Shown: positions 1-11,870 of the stretch, one piece after another | How positions within the stretch are numbered: position 1 is the stretch's first letter | Layout: every line of letters begins with the position of its first letter | The notes under the pieces: generated by a model | What the model was told of the DNA's origin: nothing | What the model saw: only the letters and a program-made list of their open reading frames with translations | Database searches by the model: none | Position numbers and translations under genes: made by a program | From: Rhyzopertha dominica | Lineage: Eukaryota > Arthropoda > Insecta > Coleoptera > Bostrichidae | NCBI GenBank assembly: GCA_025024175.1 | Contig: QCXZ01000137.1 | Span: 15,190,001-15,254,000, forward strand | Length of the DNA stretch: 64,000 bases | Reading direction: 5' to 3'

Positions 1-247
1 TGCGTGACCGCGAAAGCCTAAACCAATATTTTAAATAACATTTGTATATTTTTAAGTATAATACAGCTGCATTTTGGCTTTATTATTAATAAACTACTGT
101 TTATTAACATTAATTTTTAATTACTATTAGCTTTTGCCTGTCATTTTTTATCTCCTCGTCCTAGTGGCGCATCTTTGTTGCTAAGCAGTACATGCACACT
201 GAAATCCGTGTCTTTTTGGTTTAAAGCGCGTTGATTTTGGAAAGAGA

Positions 248-2050
248 GTCGACGCTTCGCTTGTTCTTATGAGGGGCTTCATCAGGACAGATATGGCACA
301 AACTTAAGGCGTGAATCACGTCAGAGATGAACGAAAATTTTAAAGAAGAGAGTTAGTGATGTTGTGCCTGCTTGGAATGCTTGGAAGTCGAGGAGAAGTT
401 GCGAGAGTAGGGATAGCCATCTTTGCGTTTCAGGTTGTTCCGGTGTTTACAAATCTCAATGGCTTCACGGAATTTACAAACTTTGTAAATAGAAACTTTT
501 GTTAGAACTGAGATATTAGTAAATAACATATTGTGACCGCTTTCAAACTGATGTTCAGCTACCGCTGAAGGGGCGTAGAGATATGATTTGATGCAGGGTT
601 TGAGTCGAGATCCATTAAGTCTGCCGGTCGCGCCGTAAGTGCAAAGAATTCTGTAAATACCTCTAGATTAGAAGTATTTGTTTTGCCTTGCGGATGCACA
701 CATTTTAGAAAGTGTCTGGAAGATGGTTTGGGTGAGACATTTTCCAAAATGTTTGCCAATTCTATATTTAGTGCAGCCGATCTATAATTTGGGGGTTGGA
801 GTATTACTTTAGATATGAGATAAAGATGGCGACTAAAGGCAGTGTATATTTCATAGTTTTTGTACCGATTGTTGGCCAGACTGATACGTAGGTGTTCTAG
901 ATTTCTTTTAAGTTTTCCTGGTACCGAAACTGCAAGGTTATCAAGCGACTTCAAGACCAAATGTTTCTGTGAACTATGGTGATGCAAAAAGAGTTTAGGT
1001 ACCTCTGACTTTGCGATTAATGGAGTGGTCCAAACCACCATTTGGTGAACGAGGGACAAGTCCATCAAGAAGTGGGAGAATTTTGTGCCAGAAATAACGA
1101 AGAAAAATATTAGGTTTCAGATCTGATGAGTTCAAGGCTATATCTTCAAAAGCTTCCATGAATGTAGAATATGAATATGTTCGCTATTACAGAGGACAAT
1201 AGAAGTGCCAGATGTCTATTGGTTATGATTGACTGATTAAATGTGAAATACGTGAAACAGAGACATATTTCTACTAAATCAGCAAAAATCGCAGGTATAT
1301 TGTCTCGGAATAATACTTGACGGATGATTGTCACGGATTCTGGAATATGAAGTTTAATAATCTGACTATAATATCTCTTGGGTCGATGGTTATTTCTGAC
1401 AGAATGTTTAGGAAGTGTTTGGAGTTGAGAACGAGTAAATATATTTTCCTCGTGAAATTCTAAGCCGATTCGCCAGAAACTAGGCGAAGATATAGGTGGG
1501 ATCTTTGTGAGATAATGGGAGACCCTACAGACAAGGAGGTTTCGAGTCTTTTGGAGCTAGCTTTTTCCGGATATCTTGAGGTATTTCTGGATTTTAACAA
1601 TACATTAAGCTCTATCTCATTCTTGAAGCGGGGTCATGAAAAATGGAAGAATATCATCCGTATTGTAAAAAGTTGGTGATTTTCTATCCATAATGGGAAG
1701 TATTAGGAACCACCAGTTACATTGCCTTTATCGCCAGAAATGAACCTTATTCCTAAATTGGCTTTTAGATTTTTGATGGCAAATTTTTCTTTTTTTCGAA
1801 AGGAAAGTTTGAGTTTTTGAAGAATCAAAAATGCATGATTTTATAGAGCTGAATACTTGATCAAGGAGAATTTGGCTAGAGGCAATAACAAAATTGAGAG
1901 CCTGGCTAGCAATGCGTTATCTGACTGAGAGAGGTGAAAACAAATTAATCACCGTTTTTGGTTTGCGTGTTTTGAACTATTTTTTGTAGAGAATTAGAGG
2001 ATTGGCAAGTTGCATATGTGCCTCTGATTACAACTTTCAAAGGTTTTTGA
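248..2050 (-). mobile_element. Penelope-like element fossil (RT + GIY-YIG endonuclease)
   Basis: Read on the minus strand in several broken frames, this is a degraded Penelope-like retroelement. In order it shows an RT N-terminal stretch with a DKGNVT-like motif (about 1,720), an RT core reading SSVIANIFIFYIHGSFEDIAL (near 1,150-1,210), the catalytic region degraded to LRYFWHK where LRYVDDTF is usual, a GIY motif (GIYRILCTYG, about 640), and the endonuclease tail AVAEHQFESGH ... REAIEICKHRNN (about 430-570). Frameshifts and stops run throughout, so it is inactive. At its 3' end (plus 248-285) lies a decayed copy of the ctgatga...gcgaa stem-loop also seen at 3,569 and 6,506. Family assignment rests on motif order; the lineage within Penelope is not resolved. 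Confidence 0.75.
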
Positions 2051-2228
2051 AATTGTAGGGAAGTAATTTGGTCGAAAAAGGATTTTGTTTGATGATAATG
2101 TGTTTTCCCTTTAAGAGGGGCGTTTACCTAGAGCGAAGCGGGTCATTTTAAGCACCTACCGTTTTACATTTTACCCAGTTATTCGAAACTTTTTCGAAGT
2201 GAAATTTCGACATGACAATGACAAAAGA

Positions 2229-2385
2229 TGTAGCTACAACGTAGAATACGAGTTTTTTCTGAATTTGGTACGGTAATGTAAATATTTGTTGTTATATTTA
2301 GCTTAAAAATGCGTATTTTTGGCGAGCTATTTCTCGAAAACTAAGGTACATAAACGAAAAATTCGAACNCCACGTTGTAGCTACA
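2229..2385. repeat. Short inverted repeat pair
   Basis: A perfect 14-bp inverted repeat (tgtagctacaacgt at 2,229-2,242 and its complement at 2,372-2,385) encloses about 130 bp of AT-rich DNA. It could be the ends of a small non-autonomous element, but I see no target duplication. Confidence 0.45.
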
Positions 2386-3568
2386 TATTTCTTTGTACAC
2401 TACCAAAAACATGAGCACGATAAATGAGTAAAAACATTAAAAAAATCTAAAACCGCAAACCCTTTCGCACGAGTCCGTCAAGAGAGCGGAATGCGGATGC
2501 CCATCCCCACCAGGTCCGTCGCGTGGTAACCAGAGATCAGTGTGGCTAAGATACAAACCTGTCGGTAATGATCGAGCGGTATACGGTTTATTCCGATATG
2601 ACTGGATTTCTAAGATTGTATGTCTAAATACACGTGACAAGTTTAATGTTAAAAGCTCTTTCACATTAGTTTACTGTCTGCCGAAGCAATGGGGAGGCGG
2701 AATGAAAATTATTATAAAAGCTCCTCTAGAATCATAGTCGACATGTAGTTAGAATGAAATGTTATATAGTTCATATTTACAGAAATAAATGGCTTATTCC
2801 ATATTTTGAATAACCTGGTATAATATCATAGTAAGTTACTAATATCATGCTTACTTCTTTATACACGCGCTAGTCAGCAATTTTCCGAATATTAGTTTAG
2901 CCCGTTTGATCTTTGTGTGATTTCAACCTATCTGCTACCCTCTTACGTCCCATGTCCCGCTAGTAACACGGGTTGCATAGTTTACATTTTGCCCGATCGC
3001 TCCAAGTAAATGCCCCTCTTAACATCATTAACCAAAGCATTTCATCTTGAATTCTCTTGTTTACCACAGTTCTAATTTTTGAAACCAGGCATAATTTAAA
3101 AGGAATTGTAACAACTCGTATAGAAATCGTGAAATACAATCTGTCTTTAGTCATCATTACTGTAATATTTCACAAAAGTCTTAGAAAGTAAATCATACGA
3201 AATATTTTCCATCCCCCTCTTTTCAATGTCAAAAATACCTCCGTCCCCGAAAGACAAAACAAATCCTGTATGATCTAGAGATATTTTCAGATCCATGAAA
3301 ACTCGGCTTACAGTCATAATATATTTTATTTAATACATATATCTTATTTCTAGCGAGTTTCATTCTTCATTGCTCGTATATTCCGAGAAACTATGGAGAC
3401 TCGTAAATAAATAAGATTATAAACTGGGCCGCGAAGATAGTGATTGCAAGCCTCTTCAGTATTTCGAATCCAATCACGCAACGGCACTCAACCTTCACAA
3501 ACCCTTCTCCTCTCCGCCTACATAAAGGATGACGCAATCTTTACTTCTTCCCCCCTTTAGCATTCTGT
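2386..3568. other. No gene recognised
   Basis: AT-rich non-coding DNA. Short open frames here have no recognisable domain, splice context or codon bias. The stretch just before 3,569 may be the decayed 3' part of another Penelope-like copy, judged only from the motif that follows it. Confidence 0.5.
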
Positions 3569-3607
3569 CTTGATGATGCCCCTTACAAGAGCGGGCGAAA
3601 CGTCGAC
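3569..3607 (+). other. Penelope-type 3' stem-loop motif (hammerhead-like core)
   Basis: The sequence has the layout c(t)tgatga-n-GCCC-loop-GGGC-gaaac-gtcgac, with stem arms at 3,578-3,581 and 3,593-3,596. The same layout occurs at the 3' ends of both Penelope fossils in this window. The ctgatga/gaaa pair resembles the hammerhead ribozyme core reported in Penelope-like elements, but one extra base sits between the core and the stem, so ribozyme identity is inference. Confidence 0.45.
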
Positions 3608-3706
3608 ATGGGCTACCCCAAACAGTACGCACTTATGGTATACCGTTTCGTTAATTTGTTTGCACTATATCTGCCGAATAATTAACACGTTTCTTCATTG
3701 TTCCAG

Positions 3707-3940
3707 TACTGGCCACTATGGATAAGCGCAGCATTAATTTATTGTTCTGTGTGCGCTCTATCCACCGTTGAAGATGGCAACGTGCTTCACATCGGTGGCA
3801 TATTTCCCATCGGTGGCGATGGCGGCTGGCAGGGAGGTCAGGCCTGCATGCCCGCCGCCGAAATGGCCCTCGAAGACGTCAACAAACGGAAGGACCTTCT
3901 GCCCGGATACGTTCTTAGGTTACACAGCAACGACAGCCAG
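3707..3940 (+). CDS. GABA-B receptor subunit 1, N-terminal exon (partial)
   Basis: A 234-bp exon (78 codons, phase 0 at both ends) is bounded by a pyrimidine tract with ttccag at 3,701-3,706 and a strong cag|gtaagt donor at 3,941. It opens with a hydrophobic, signal-peptide-like stretch ([18 protein letters not shown]) and continues with the start of the Venus-flytrap ligand-binding domain: [33 protein letters not shown] and LHSNDSQ. These are hallmark segments of insect GABA-B-R1, a class C GPCR that couples presynaptic and postsynaptic GABA to Gi/o signalling. Base composition is clearly richer in G+C than the surrounding DNA. The initiator ATG must lie in an upstream exon. I did not find the next exon, which should begin with the conserved Cys after NDS, so the following intron is either very long or the gene is broken here. 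Confidence 0.85.
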
Positions 3941-5189
3941 GTAAGTGCCTGCGCATTTTTTTTTTGTCCCAGAAGATGAGGGGCGCACATTCGCATTAAA
4001 GTATTTAATCCCAAATTTGGGGTCTATCGAGTCTTATCAATCAAGTGTTGACCAGTTTTAAGGGACAAATTCGAATATGTTTTTAAAACTGCAATTATTA
4101 CATGGTATGTTCATTACCTGATCAAATCCGTGTAATATGTGACTATTATTTTATCTAAAGAATGTTTAAATAGAAATTGAATATTCGCATAACCAGCCAT
4201 TTTGCGTATAATTGACAACGACATTGATCGTGAATTTATTTTACACATACCAAAATTAAATTATGGAGCTTTACAGATATTATAGCAATAGGTNATAATG
4301 GTTACCTAAAACTTTATGCGAAAATCTTGATTCGTGTACAAAATTGGGTGTTCGAAGAAAATGAAAAAGTAGTTCGATTGCAAACAAATCAACATGCTTT
4401 AGGGTTTGTGACCAAAACTCCAAGAAATTCAATCATGTCGTACTCTTTTGCAAAAAAGACTTACACTAATTAAGTGCGTAATTAACGTAAAAATAAATTT
4501 GACCAAACGCCTAGAGACTATTGATAGCACCTTACCTTACATTTTACTGTGACGATTTTGTTAAGATGCCAAAGGTGCTGTAAAACGAATGCATCCTGAA
4601 AACGCATTATAGGCCATACTTAATACGTATAACATGCGGATGGCGCCAATATAGATTGATAAATTTTAGGTAAGCTCTTGGGAATCGCAAAATCTCTATT
4701 TTGCAACATCCCGGGTTGATACTTGGGCACCCACGGACCAAACACTAAACTGATGACTATATAAAAACCAAAATTTTTGGTGGCTTAATTTTAANACCAA
4801 ACGTNTCTGGTTTCCTATCATTTAATGTTGCACATGAAAATCCAGTAAAACGTTTCTGCAATAACACGTCCGTTATTCTCAATGTTGCTATATTAATGCC
4901 TCAAAGTATTCTCTTTACATAATTACTACCGATATTTGTCAAATTACAAACAGCCCTTACTTATCCGTGCCGTATCCGGTCGCATTTCTTATATAATTAT
5001 TTTTATTGATTTATCGATTGACTACAAACTAAGTTGGAAGAATATTATAGTTGACCAAACAATTTATTTGCTTTTTGATATTTAGCATTTTACATTATTT
5101 TTTATTGGTAAAGAACATTAGTCCTGTAAATTATTTTTTTCATTAAAAGTATCGAGCCTGAAAAATCCGACTGGCTTTTACAACTATTT
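3941..5189 (+). other. Intron of GABA-B receptor gene, no exon seen
   Basis: Starts with the GTAAGT donor. It is AT-rich, with a few isolated ambiguous bases and no exon or element that I can identify before the Penelope fossil. Confidence 0.5.
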
Positions 5190-6533
5190 CTGTTTAGTGC
5201 ATATCATCCACCTTATTTTGCACAATTTTACTCCACAATTAAACACAAACTTTTGGAGTGCTCTCCCAGAACGACGCAGCCTGATGGCGCAGTTTCGGCC
5301 AATTTTTTCAGTTAAGTTGCGATTTATTGAACAGATTGTGATTAACGACACTGATAAAATCAAAATTCAAGAAAATATGCAATTGACTTTATGTATACCC
5401 CAAAACTATTTCCAAATTAACAATGAATGTTTCGAATAACACGAATGAACAGCCTCTCCCCTTTTTTGTAAAATTATTATGGGTCGATTCGAAAATAAAA
5501 CCGGTACTTCCTTTGCGTATGGTTGCATTACGTCGATGATCTTTTTAAGTAAATGTAGCATTGATAACTTACCGTTCATAAGCATTAATTTCATTATGGA
5601 AAAAGAAGAACAAGGAAGTCTTCCGTTTTTTTAGATGTATTGGTGCCAAGAAATAGCAACTACAAAATGGAGTTTAATGTGTACAGAAAAAATACAAACA
5701 CAAATGGGTTTATAATCAATGAGTTTCCAGTTTCTCACCAACGTAAGCTTTCTGCTTTGATCTTCCCAGTTAATAGATTAGGTAATTTTCCATTATCAAA
5801 ACCTAACTTTAAAAGAACCTAAATATATCAAGAACGTCGCAGTTCATAAAGGGTACTCGTAAAAGAAGATACAGCACAAAAAACAAATTGTAGATGCTTT
5901 GTATTTACCAACTACTGTAGAATAATTAAAATTTATCAAAATTCTTTTTACAATTTGGGTTTAGCAAAGGATTAGAATGCATCCTAAAACCTTTTAAAAC
6001 TGGCTTTTACTGCCAATAATACCAACAAAAATCTTTTATGAAATTCGAAGGATAAAGTATAATAGATTAAAAAAAAACAATGCAGGCATATATCACATAC
6101 AATGCAGTAGTTGTAATATTAAATATTTGGGCAGACCAGGCATTCCATAGGAGTTAGGTTTACAGAGCATTTAGTTTATTTCACGTTTGAGAGGTTTAAT
6201 AGGTCAAGTGTTGTGCAACATACTAAAGACACATCTCACCCCATAATTTGTAAAAACGTGAAATTAGTTAAACAAATCTCTAACAACAAGGAACTGAAAG
6301 CGTTTCAATTCATCTTTATCCAATGGAACGAAGATTCTTTAATGAATTAAGATTTAAGCCCGATTTCAAGATCCGCGTTGTTTGAACTAATTAGATAAGG
6401 GATTAACTCAAGCATGAAATTCTAATAGTATAAATAATGATGCTTTGTTGACGTGACTACACTTCCTCTGAAGCGAGGAGAATATCCAAGAAGTCCTTCC
6501 CCCTACTGAAGATGGCAGCTTATCTGCCGAAAT
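5190..6533 (+). mobile_element. Penelope-like element fossil 2 (RT + GIY-YIG)
   Basis: Read on the plus strand across frameshifts, the order is that of a Penelope-like polyprotein. An RT segment QNYFQINNECFE is followed by INFIMEKEEQGSLPFF and DVLVPRN, then KMEFNVYRKNTNTNGFI (5,660-5,720), HQRKLSALIFPVNRL and a GIY-YIG start GIYHIQCSSCNIKYLGRPG (6,080-6,140). A tail MERRFFNELRFKPDF (about 6,325-6,370) follows. In-frame stops make it inactive. It faces the opposite way to the fossil at the left edge and is a separate copy. The 3' stem-loop motif at 6,506 marks its end. Confidence 0.8.
6506..6533 (+). other. Penelope-type 3' stem-loop motif, best-preserved copy
   Basis: ctgaaga-t-GGCAG-cttat-CTGCC-gaaat, with a perfect 5-bp stem (6,514-6,518 with 6,524-6,528). 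The layout matches 3,569-3,607 but the stem sequence differs, so pairing is kept while bases change. Position directly after the Penelope coding remnant supports it as part of that element. Confidence 0.5.
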
Positions 6534-6760
6534 ACATATTTTGGCTCTCTAAATCATTGTGGTTAGGGTTTTTTTCATTATAGTTTGGTTGGTTTACCCC
6601 GGCACCGTTGTCCTTTTGTAAGACATTTTTTTGTAACGAATCGTTTGGAAAAGATTAGAATCGTCCGGAGATTTAAGGTATTAAAACTGACTGGGCTCGC
6701 ACTATAACAATATTTTCCTGATATTAAGTAGGTATATCCATACTGCTGTCGTATGTCAAT

Positions 6761-7226
6761 TAGGCTTTTTAAGATCACGTCATCCAACATGGTTTCCAGG
6801 AGGCATGGGCACCCAGCGCGTGCACGGGACGTGCCTACGGAACCGTGGAAGTTGGGTAGTTCATGACCAAGTCGTTCAAATTGAATGACTCATGCCTTGA
6901 TTCGTTTAGGCTCACAGCGTCGTTCGTGCGTCCGCCATGGTTGACGGTTGGCTGGCTGGCTATTGTTACGGAACACATGTTGCAGCTGTCAGCTGCCTTT
7001 AAGCAGGTCTAAAAACTCAGTAACTCGTTCTCGGTAATGATTCCTGAACGACTTGAATGATCTATGCGATTGATTGAACGATTTAAATTGAATCGAATGT
7101 CCCAGCTTCAGTGACCGACGCTGGCATTAAGTAATGAGGTTTCTATGACAACGCATTGGAAGCTGCATCGTTTTGAGAAGTGCCCTCCGGCAGTTACTTT
7201 GAAAGTCACGTCTTCTAAAAAGCCTA
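6761..7226. mobile_element. Non-autonomous TIR element, copy 1
   Basis: Begins taggctttttaagat and ends with the inverse, tctaaaaagccta. The interior is closely related to the element at 7,295-7,840, including atgaccaagtcgttcaaa and gattgattgaacgattt blocks with local inverted symmetry. No coding capacity. I could not define a convincing target duplication, so the superfamily is open. Confidence 0.65.
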
Positions 7227-7294
7227 ATAGGTATTGGGAGAACTTTATAGGTTATTTTTTTTAATTGTTAATAGCCCTGCCAGCTTAGGGCAAC

Positions 7295-7840
7295 TAGGCT
7301 TTTTAAGATTACGCCATCCAATATGGCGTCCAGGGGGCAAAAAGCGCACGCATGGAACGCGCCTGCGAAACCCTGGAAACGGACGCGTGGCTGATAGAGT
7401 TGGGTCCTTCATGACCAAGTCGTTCAAATTGAATGACTTATGCCTTGATTTGGCTCACAGCTAATGAATCAGCGTCGTTCGTGTGTCGTACATGGTTAAC
7501 GGCTGACGACAGTACACGACGAGAACACATCATGACAGCATATTTATATGCTGTGGCGAGACAGGAGACACCGCTGTCACTTTCAATTCACGATCCATAT
7601 GTCTTTAAGCAGGTCGAAACAACTCGGTTACTCGTTCTCAGTGATGATTCATGAACGACTTGAATGATCCGAATCTACGCGATTGATTGAACGATTTGAA
7701 TTGAATCGAATGTCCCAGCTCTAGTGACTGACGTTGGCATTAAGTAATGGGGTTTCTATGACAGCGCGCTAGAAGCTGCATCGTTATGACATTTGCCCCC
7801 CTGGCAGTCGCTCCGAAAGTCACGTGTTCTAAAAAGCCTA
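7295..7840. mobile_element. Non-autonomous TIR element, copy 2
   Basis: Same termini (taggctttttaagat ... ttctaaaaagccta) and same orientation as the copy 70 bp upstream, but longer by about 80 bp and diverged at scattered sites. The frames that open inside it are not genes. Confidence 0.65.
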
Positions 7841-7929
7841 ATTAGCCAGCTCATTAGGTGTATATTTATATATTGGTATTAAATTGTATAATTATATGTA
7901 TTACATAATTAAACATTCACAACATCCAT

Positions 7930-8010
7930 GGCTTACGTGGGATTCAAACCCACAGCCTACCTGGCCATAGGCAGTCGAGCTTCCGCGCTATCCACTAGAC
8001 CAGCTAGGCC
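7930..8010 (-). tRNA. tRNA-like sequence (tRNA pseudogene or SINE head)
   Basis: The minus strand carries an A-box-like ggtctagtggata and a perfect T-arm gtgggtttgaatcccac (7,937-7,953) with a B-box close to consensus. A GCCTA/TAGGC hairpin sits where a long variable arm would be. The acceptor ends pair only partly and the D stem is poor, so this is more likely a tRNA pseudogene or the head of a tRNA-derived SINE than a working tRNA gene. Confidence 0.4.
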
Positions 8011-11000
8011 GGCTTATAGGTTATGACCAACACATCTATTACTTGACAGGTTTTGCTCTTCTCCAATATCTAGCAATTTGTTTTGTCAGCCACATATTAT
8101 GCTTTATGATATTCCATAAAGCAGCGTTTACCTAATCTCTACCATACTTAGTAATCCTTCACCGTTCGGAACTAGACTTTTATTGTCTTTTTATAGATAC
8201 CTGAATAATTTTCTCGAATTATTTATCTTTGAGTGGCGGCTACCCTTGCATGTTTTAATTATCTTTCGAATCTCCAGTCTCACAGTCCACATAATTTTCG
8301 TGTCTCTCTTCATGCACCACTATATCTACTCTTTTTTAACTGTGTGTTTCACTCAGCAAAGATAATATTTCTTCACATACCGTTTAGTTTATATGTGCAT
8401 GTTAGCATTATACTTAAAAATGCTACAGATACCTATAGGGCAGTATTAAAATAAACTTGCTTACATATTAGAACCTCATGACTAGAACCAATATGTTTTG
8501 ACCGGAAAGGACTTCTTAAAGAATTCGGATAAGCTTGGTAGGCCGAATATATTCTATAGTTACACTGTGTTGGAATTCGTATTTAGTTTGGACAATTACG
8601 CTTTTCGCTAGTTAACATAAAGTGGACTCTATTTTTTCAAACTATTTATTATTACTAATCAATATTCACTTTTACATTGCTTGGTTCTACAAACGTTTTA
8701 AACAAGTGCACGCAACATGTAAGCGATACGTTGGACATCAGGCCTAACATAATCCCTAACACATTGTGATAACATAAACTTCACCAAGTGCAGCGATTTT
8801 TTAAATATTAAAGAACACGTTATATTTATCGCTATGGAAGGAGTCAAAAGGCGTTATCAGTGGCTTTTTATAGCAATATTGCGCCGAACGATTGATTTCG
8901 TAATGGTGGTCAAAGTAAATGGAATACCAAATACATGGATCAATAACAAAACGTTTCCCCGATGTGTACTTCAAAGCAAATTTAACACGAATTGATATCG
9001 AGAATGTCATTACTTTCTTGTTTGCGTAAGGCCAACCCTTTAGTACACAACATTTTACTGGTAAAATATAGTACGGAGAATTTTACATTTTGCACATTTG
9101 GTTATTTTACATGTTACATTTTAATCCTTTCCTTAAAATATGGTAATAATTTAGAACATTGATACTTTGCACACATTATCATCGAGCTGTTTTACTGTAG
9201 GTATAAATGATTATTATACAGCAATTTTTGTAAACACGCTAAAATAGCTTTTGAGTATTTGAGCATTTACTTATGAAGTGTCTTCTAAAGGTGGCGCAGC
9301 GTAAAGAAAAGCTTCGCTCCTTGTATTTAATTCAAGTAAGTTAACTGATAAATGGTAAGGATTGCCGGCTGTCGAACAAATTAATTCTGAATCACCAATT
9401 TTCGTTAATCTACGCAGAGCAGAGTATGACACAACTTTTTTAACTTCAAATAAAAGAGCTGATAACAAAGTTCTGACCTTTAAAGTTAGCCATTGAAACT
9501 TGAAACTAGGTTACGACAGGAAAAGGAATTCAAATTTGATCGAGGTGGATTAAAGGAAACTTGAACTTGGATATATTTAAGAAAACGTTATCGATTAACT
9601 TCCTCTGGTTTTATGGCACGTGATATTGTGTCGTGATGTATAAATAATTCAAACAATCAGGATTCCTGGTGTCTAACTGCAGAAGTTCTTAGACAACTTT
9701 ATAATTTGTTGTAGCCTGGAACACGTTTCTAGTATAAAAAGGTATTCAAGGACAACGTAAAACAACCAGTAAGATCTTTAATAATTCCATTAGATGACAA
9801 CACACTAGTTATTACGTGGGATAATGGCATATAGTTCGCCTTTAACGTTGTTAGTTTTCCCGATTTAGATGACACTAAATAATTTAAAAGGGCAGACTTC
9901 AAGCTCATTACATACAAAATCAATTGAAAGAGGTCATACTTACCAGAATGATCAAATATATGGACTCCCAAAATTTCTGAATGATTAGCAAAACAGCTGT
10001 AGATTTCTCAGCTTTTGCTGAATATTCTGGAAACCATTAATAATTAAGGCGGTTGAAATGCTGACATTTGATTTAAAAAAATACAAAATTTGGAGGTAGG
10101 ATCACAGACAAGGGTTTTATTACTAATTAATAACTTAAAAAAACTACTATACATCACGGAAAGTATGCGTTTACATTGTTGTAAGGTTAAGAAACTATTT
10201 TTCCTTATATAATGATCAGGGCTGTACTACTACTAGTACCCAATATACAAGAATTTTCTCCAGAAAAATGTTAGCGGTGCCATTTTCGCATAATTTTGTA
10301 ATTTTCACCTTGCGAGATATTTGTAGAGATTTGGTCAAAAGTCTACAGAAGTTTTTGTTCAAACATCTTACTCTATATCTCGCAAAACTTATGGCGATAT
10401 ATATTGAAATACAGGCTGCGACGCAAATGCAGTAGATTGCGGCATAAACTACGCATATATTTATGATCGGCAAATGTAATCATCAAGGATGAGATAAAAA
10501 CTACAGTATAAGTGAAAGGTTTTAGAATCAGGGTTATTTGAAAATATCTCGTTTTCTGGGCTCTGAATAACATTTTGAGGCATTAGAAAAGTTGTTTATT
10601 CTCAACAAATTTAGATTTGGGCAATTTATATAATTAACCATTCTTGAGATAAAACGGCAAGAAGGGTAAGCGCTTAGTAGTATGTATGATTTTATTATTG
10701 TAGGCCATTTCTAAGATCCAGTAAATAGTACAATTAATAAAGTGAATTATTCACTAATAAATAAATATACAGAGTCCTTGCACTGTGGAAGCTTTTTGAA
10801 CTGCAGCTAACATTACTACCACTTAGTATGTAAATTTTACCATCGTGGCAGGCTGAAAACATCTTTCAGCCCATCATAGTAGAGTTATTTAACAGGCTTA
10901 CTGTAACTACGACCTCACACATACGATATATAACCTAAAAGTTATACGAAACCCTGTCGCCCCACAGCTCCGAAATGTGAGCTTTCTGCAACCTTAAAGT

Positions 11001-11329
11001 TAATTATGCCACAAAACACTAGAATATGTTGAAAATACACATTCTCCCACGCGTTTTCTCATATTAAAATATATCAAATAATTTAAAACTCGACAGATGA
11101 CAAGTATGCTTCAAATCAATAGTTATGTTTACTTTCCTGATAGGCGGCAAATTGATTTAATCGATAGTTTCCATAAGTGCCCTGGATGCAACAATCATTT
11201 ATCGAAACCCTGTATATTTATAAATTTTATTCATAAACTGTATGCCATTTAAGTGCATTTTATGATGTTTACATAAATCCTTTACATTTAAAGCTTTTTA
11301 CTACTTATAGCAAGCATGCGGCTTAATAA
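8011..11329. other. No gene recognised
   Basis: AT-rich DNA with only short random-looking frames. An open minus-strand segment at 9,271-9,468 has no domain that I recognise. No element ends were found. Confidence 0.5.
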
Positions 11330-11870
11330 TCTTCTTGTTCGTCATTGTCTCTTTTTTTTGGTTGCTCATTTTGATTTGACTCTAAAGCTTCAAGGAATTC
11401 TAATACATATCAAGTTTCTTCATCAAGACCAGGTGGATATGATGGATCATTGATATATATGTCGGTCTTCTAGCCACAAACTGAGCGGCATTGCAATTCT
11501 ACTTTTCTACATCCATAACTCGAATCCCATCTTCATTTTAATCGGTTGTTTAGGTGCTGGAGGTAATAATGGTGTTGTCGGTTTTACTCCATATTCAAAC
11601 AATGTTTCTGGAAGGCAGTTTTCTTAGTGGAATACTTCACCTGATTCCGGGAATAACTAACTACAAAAAAAACTATATGCACCGGATTCTACAGATGACT
11701 TAGCGTTATCATATATATCTTGGCCCTTTATCTTAAGAACAGTTAATGGTATAAAACATTGCCCAAGGCCACATTTGTCTGCACAACTCCAAATGTCATA
11801 TAACAGAGAAAACAAGAATTTTACAAAAAACGTGTTGTGTGGCCTTTCACCTTGAAAATCGGGACTCACG
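11330..11870 (-). pseudogene. Decayed coding fragment of unknown family
   Basis: The minus strand reads as protein-like text broken by stops. One piece (about 11,657-11,869) contains GERPHNTFFVKFLFSLLYDI and CGLGQCFIPLTVLKIKGQD, followed by proline-rich KPTTPLLPPAPKQPIK near 11,540 and a charged tail near 11,335-11,470 (YPPGLDEET, LEFLEALESNQNEQPKK, ending at a stop). The even spread of frames and the sensible acidic/basic C-terminus suggest a dead gene or transposon ORF. I cannot name the family. Confidence 0.35.

Noticed and set aside
7930..8010. Functional tRNA gene
   Set aside because: T arm and boxes are good, but acceptor and D stems pair poorly; kept as a tRNA-like sequence only.
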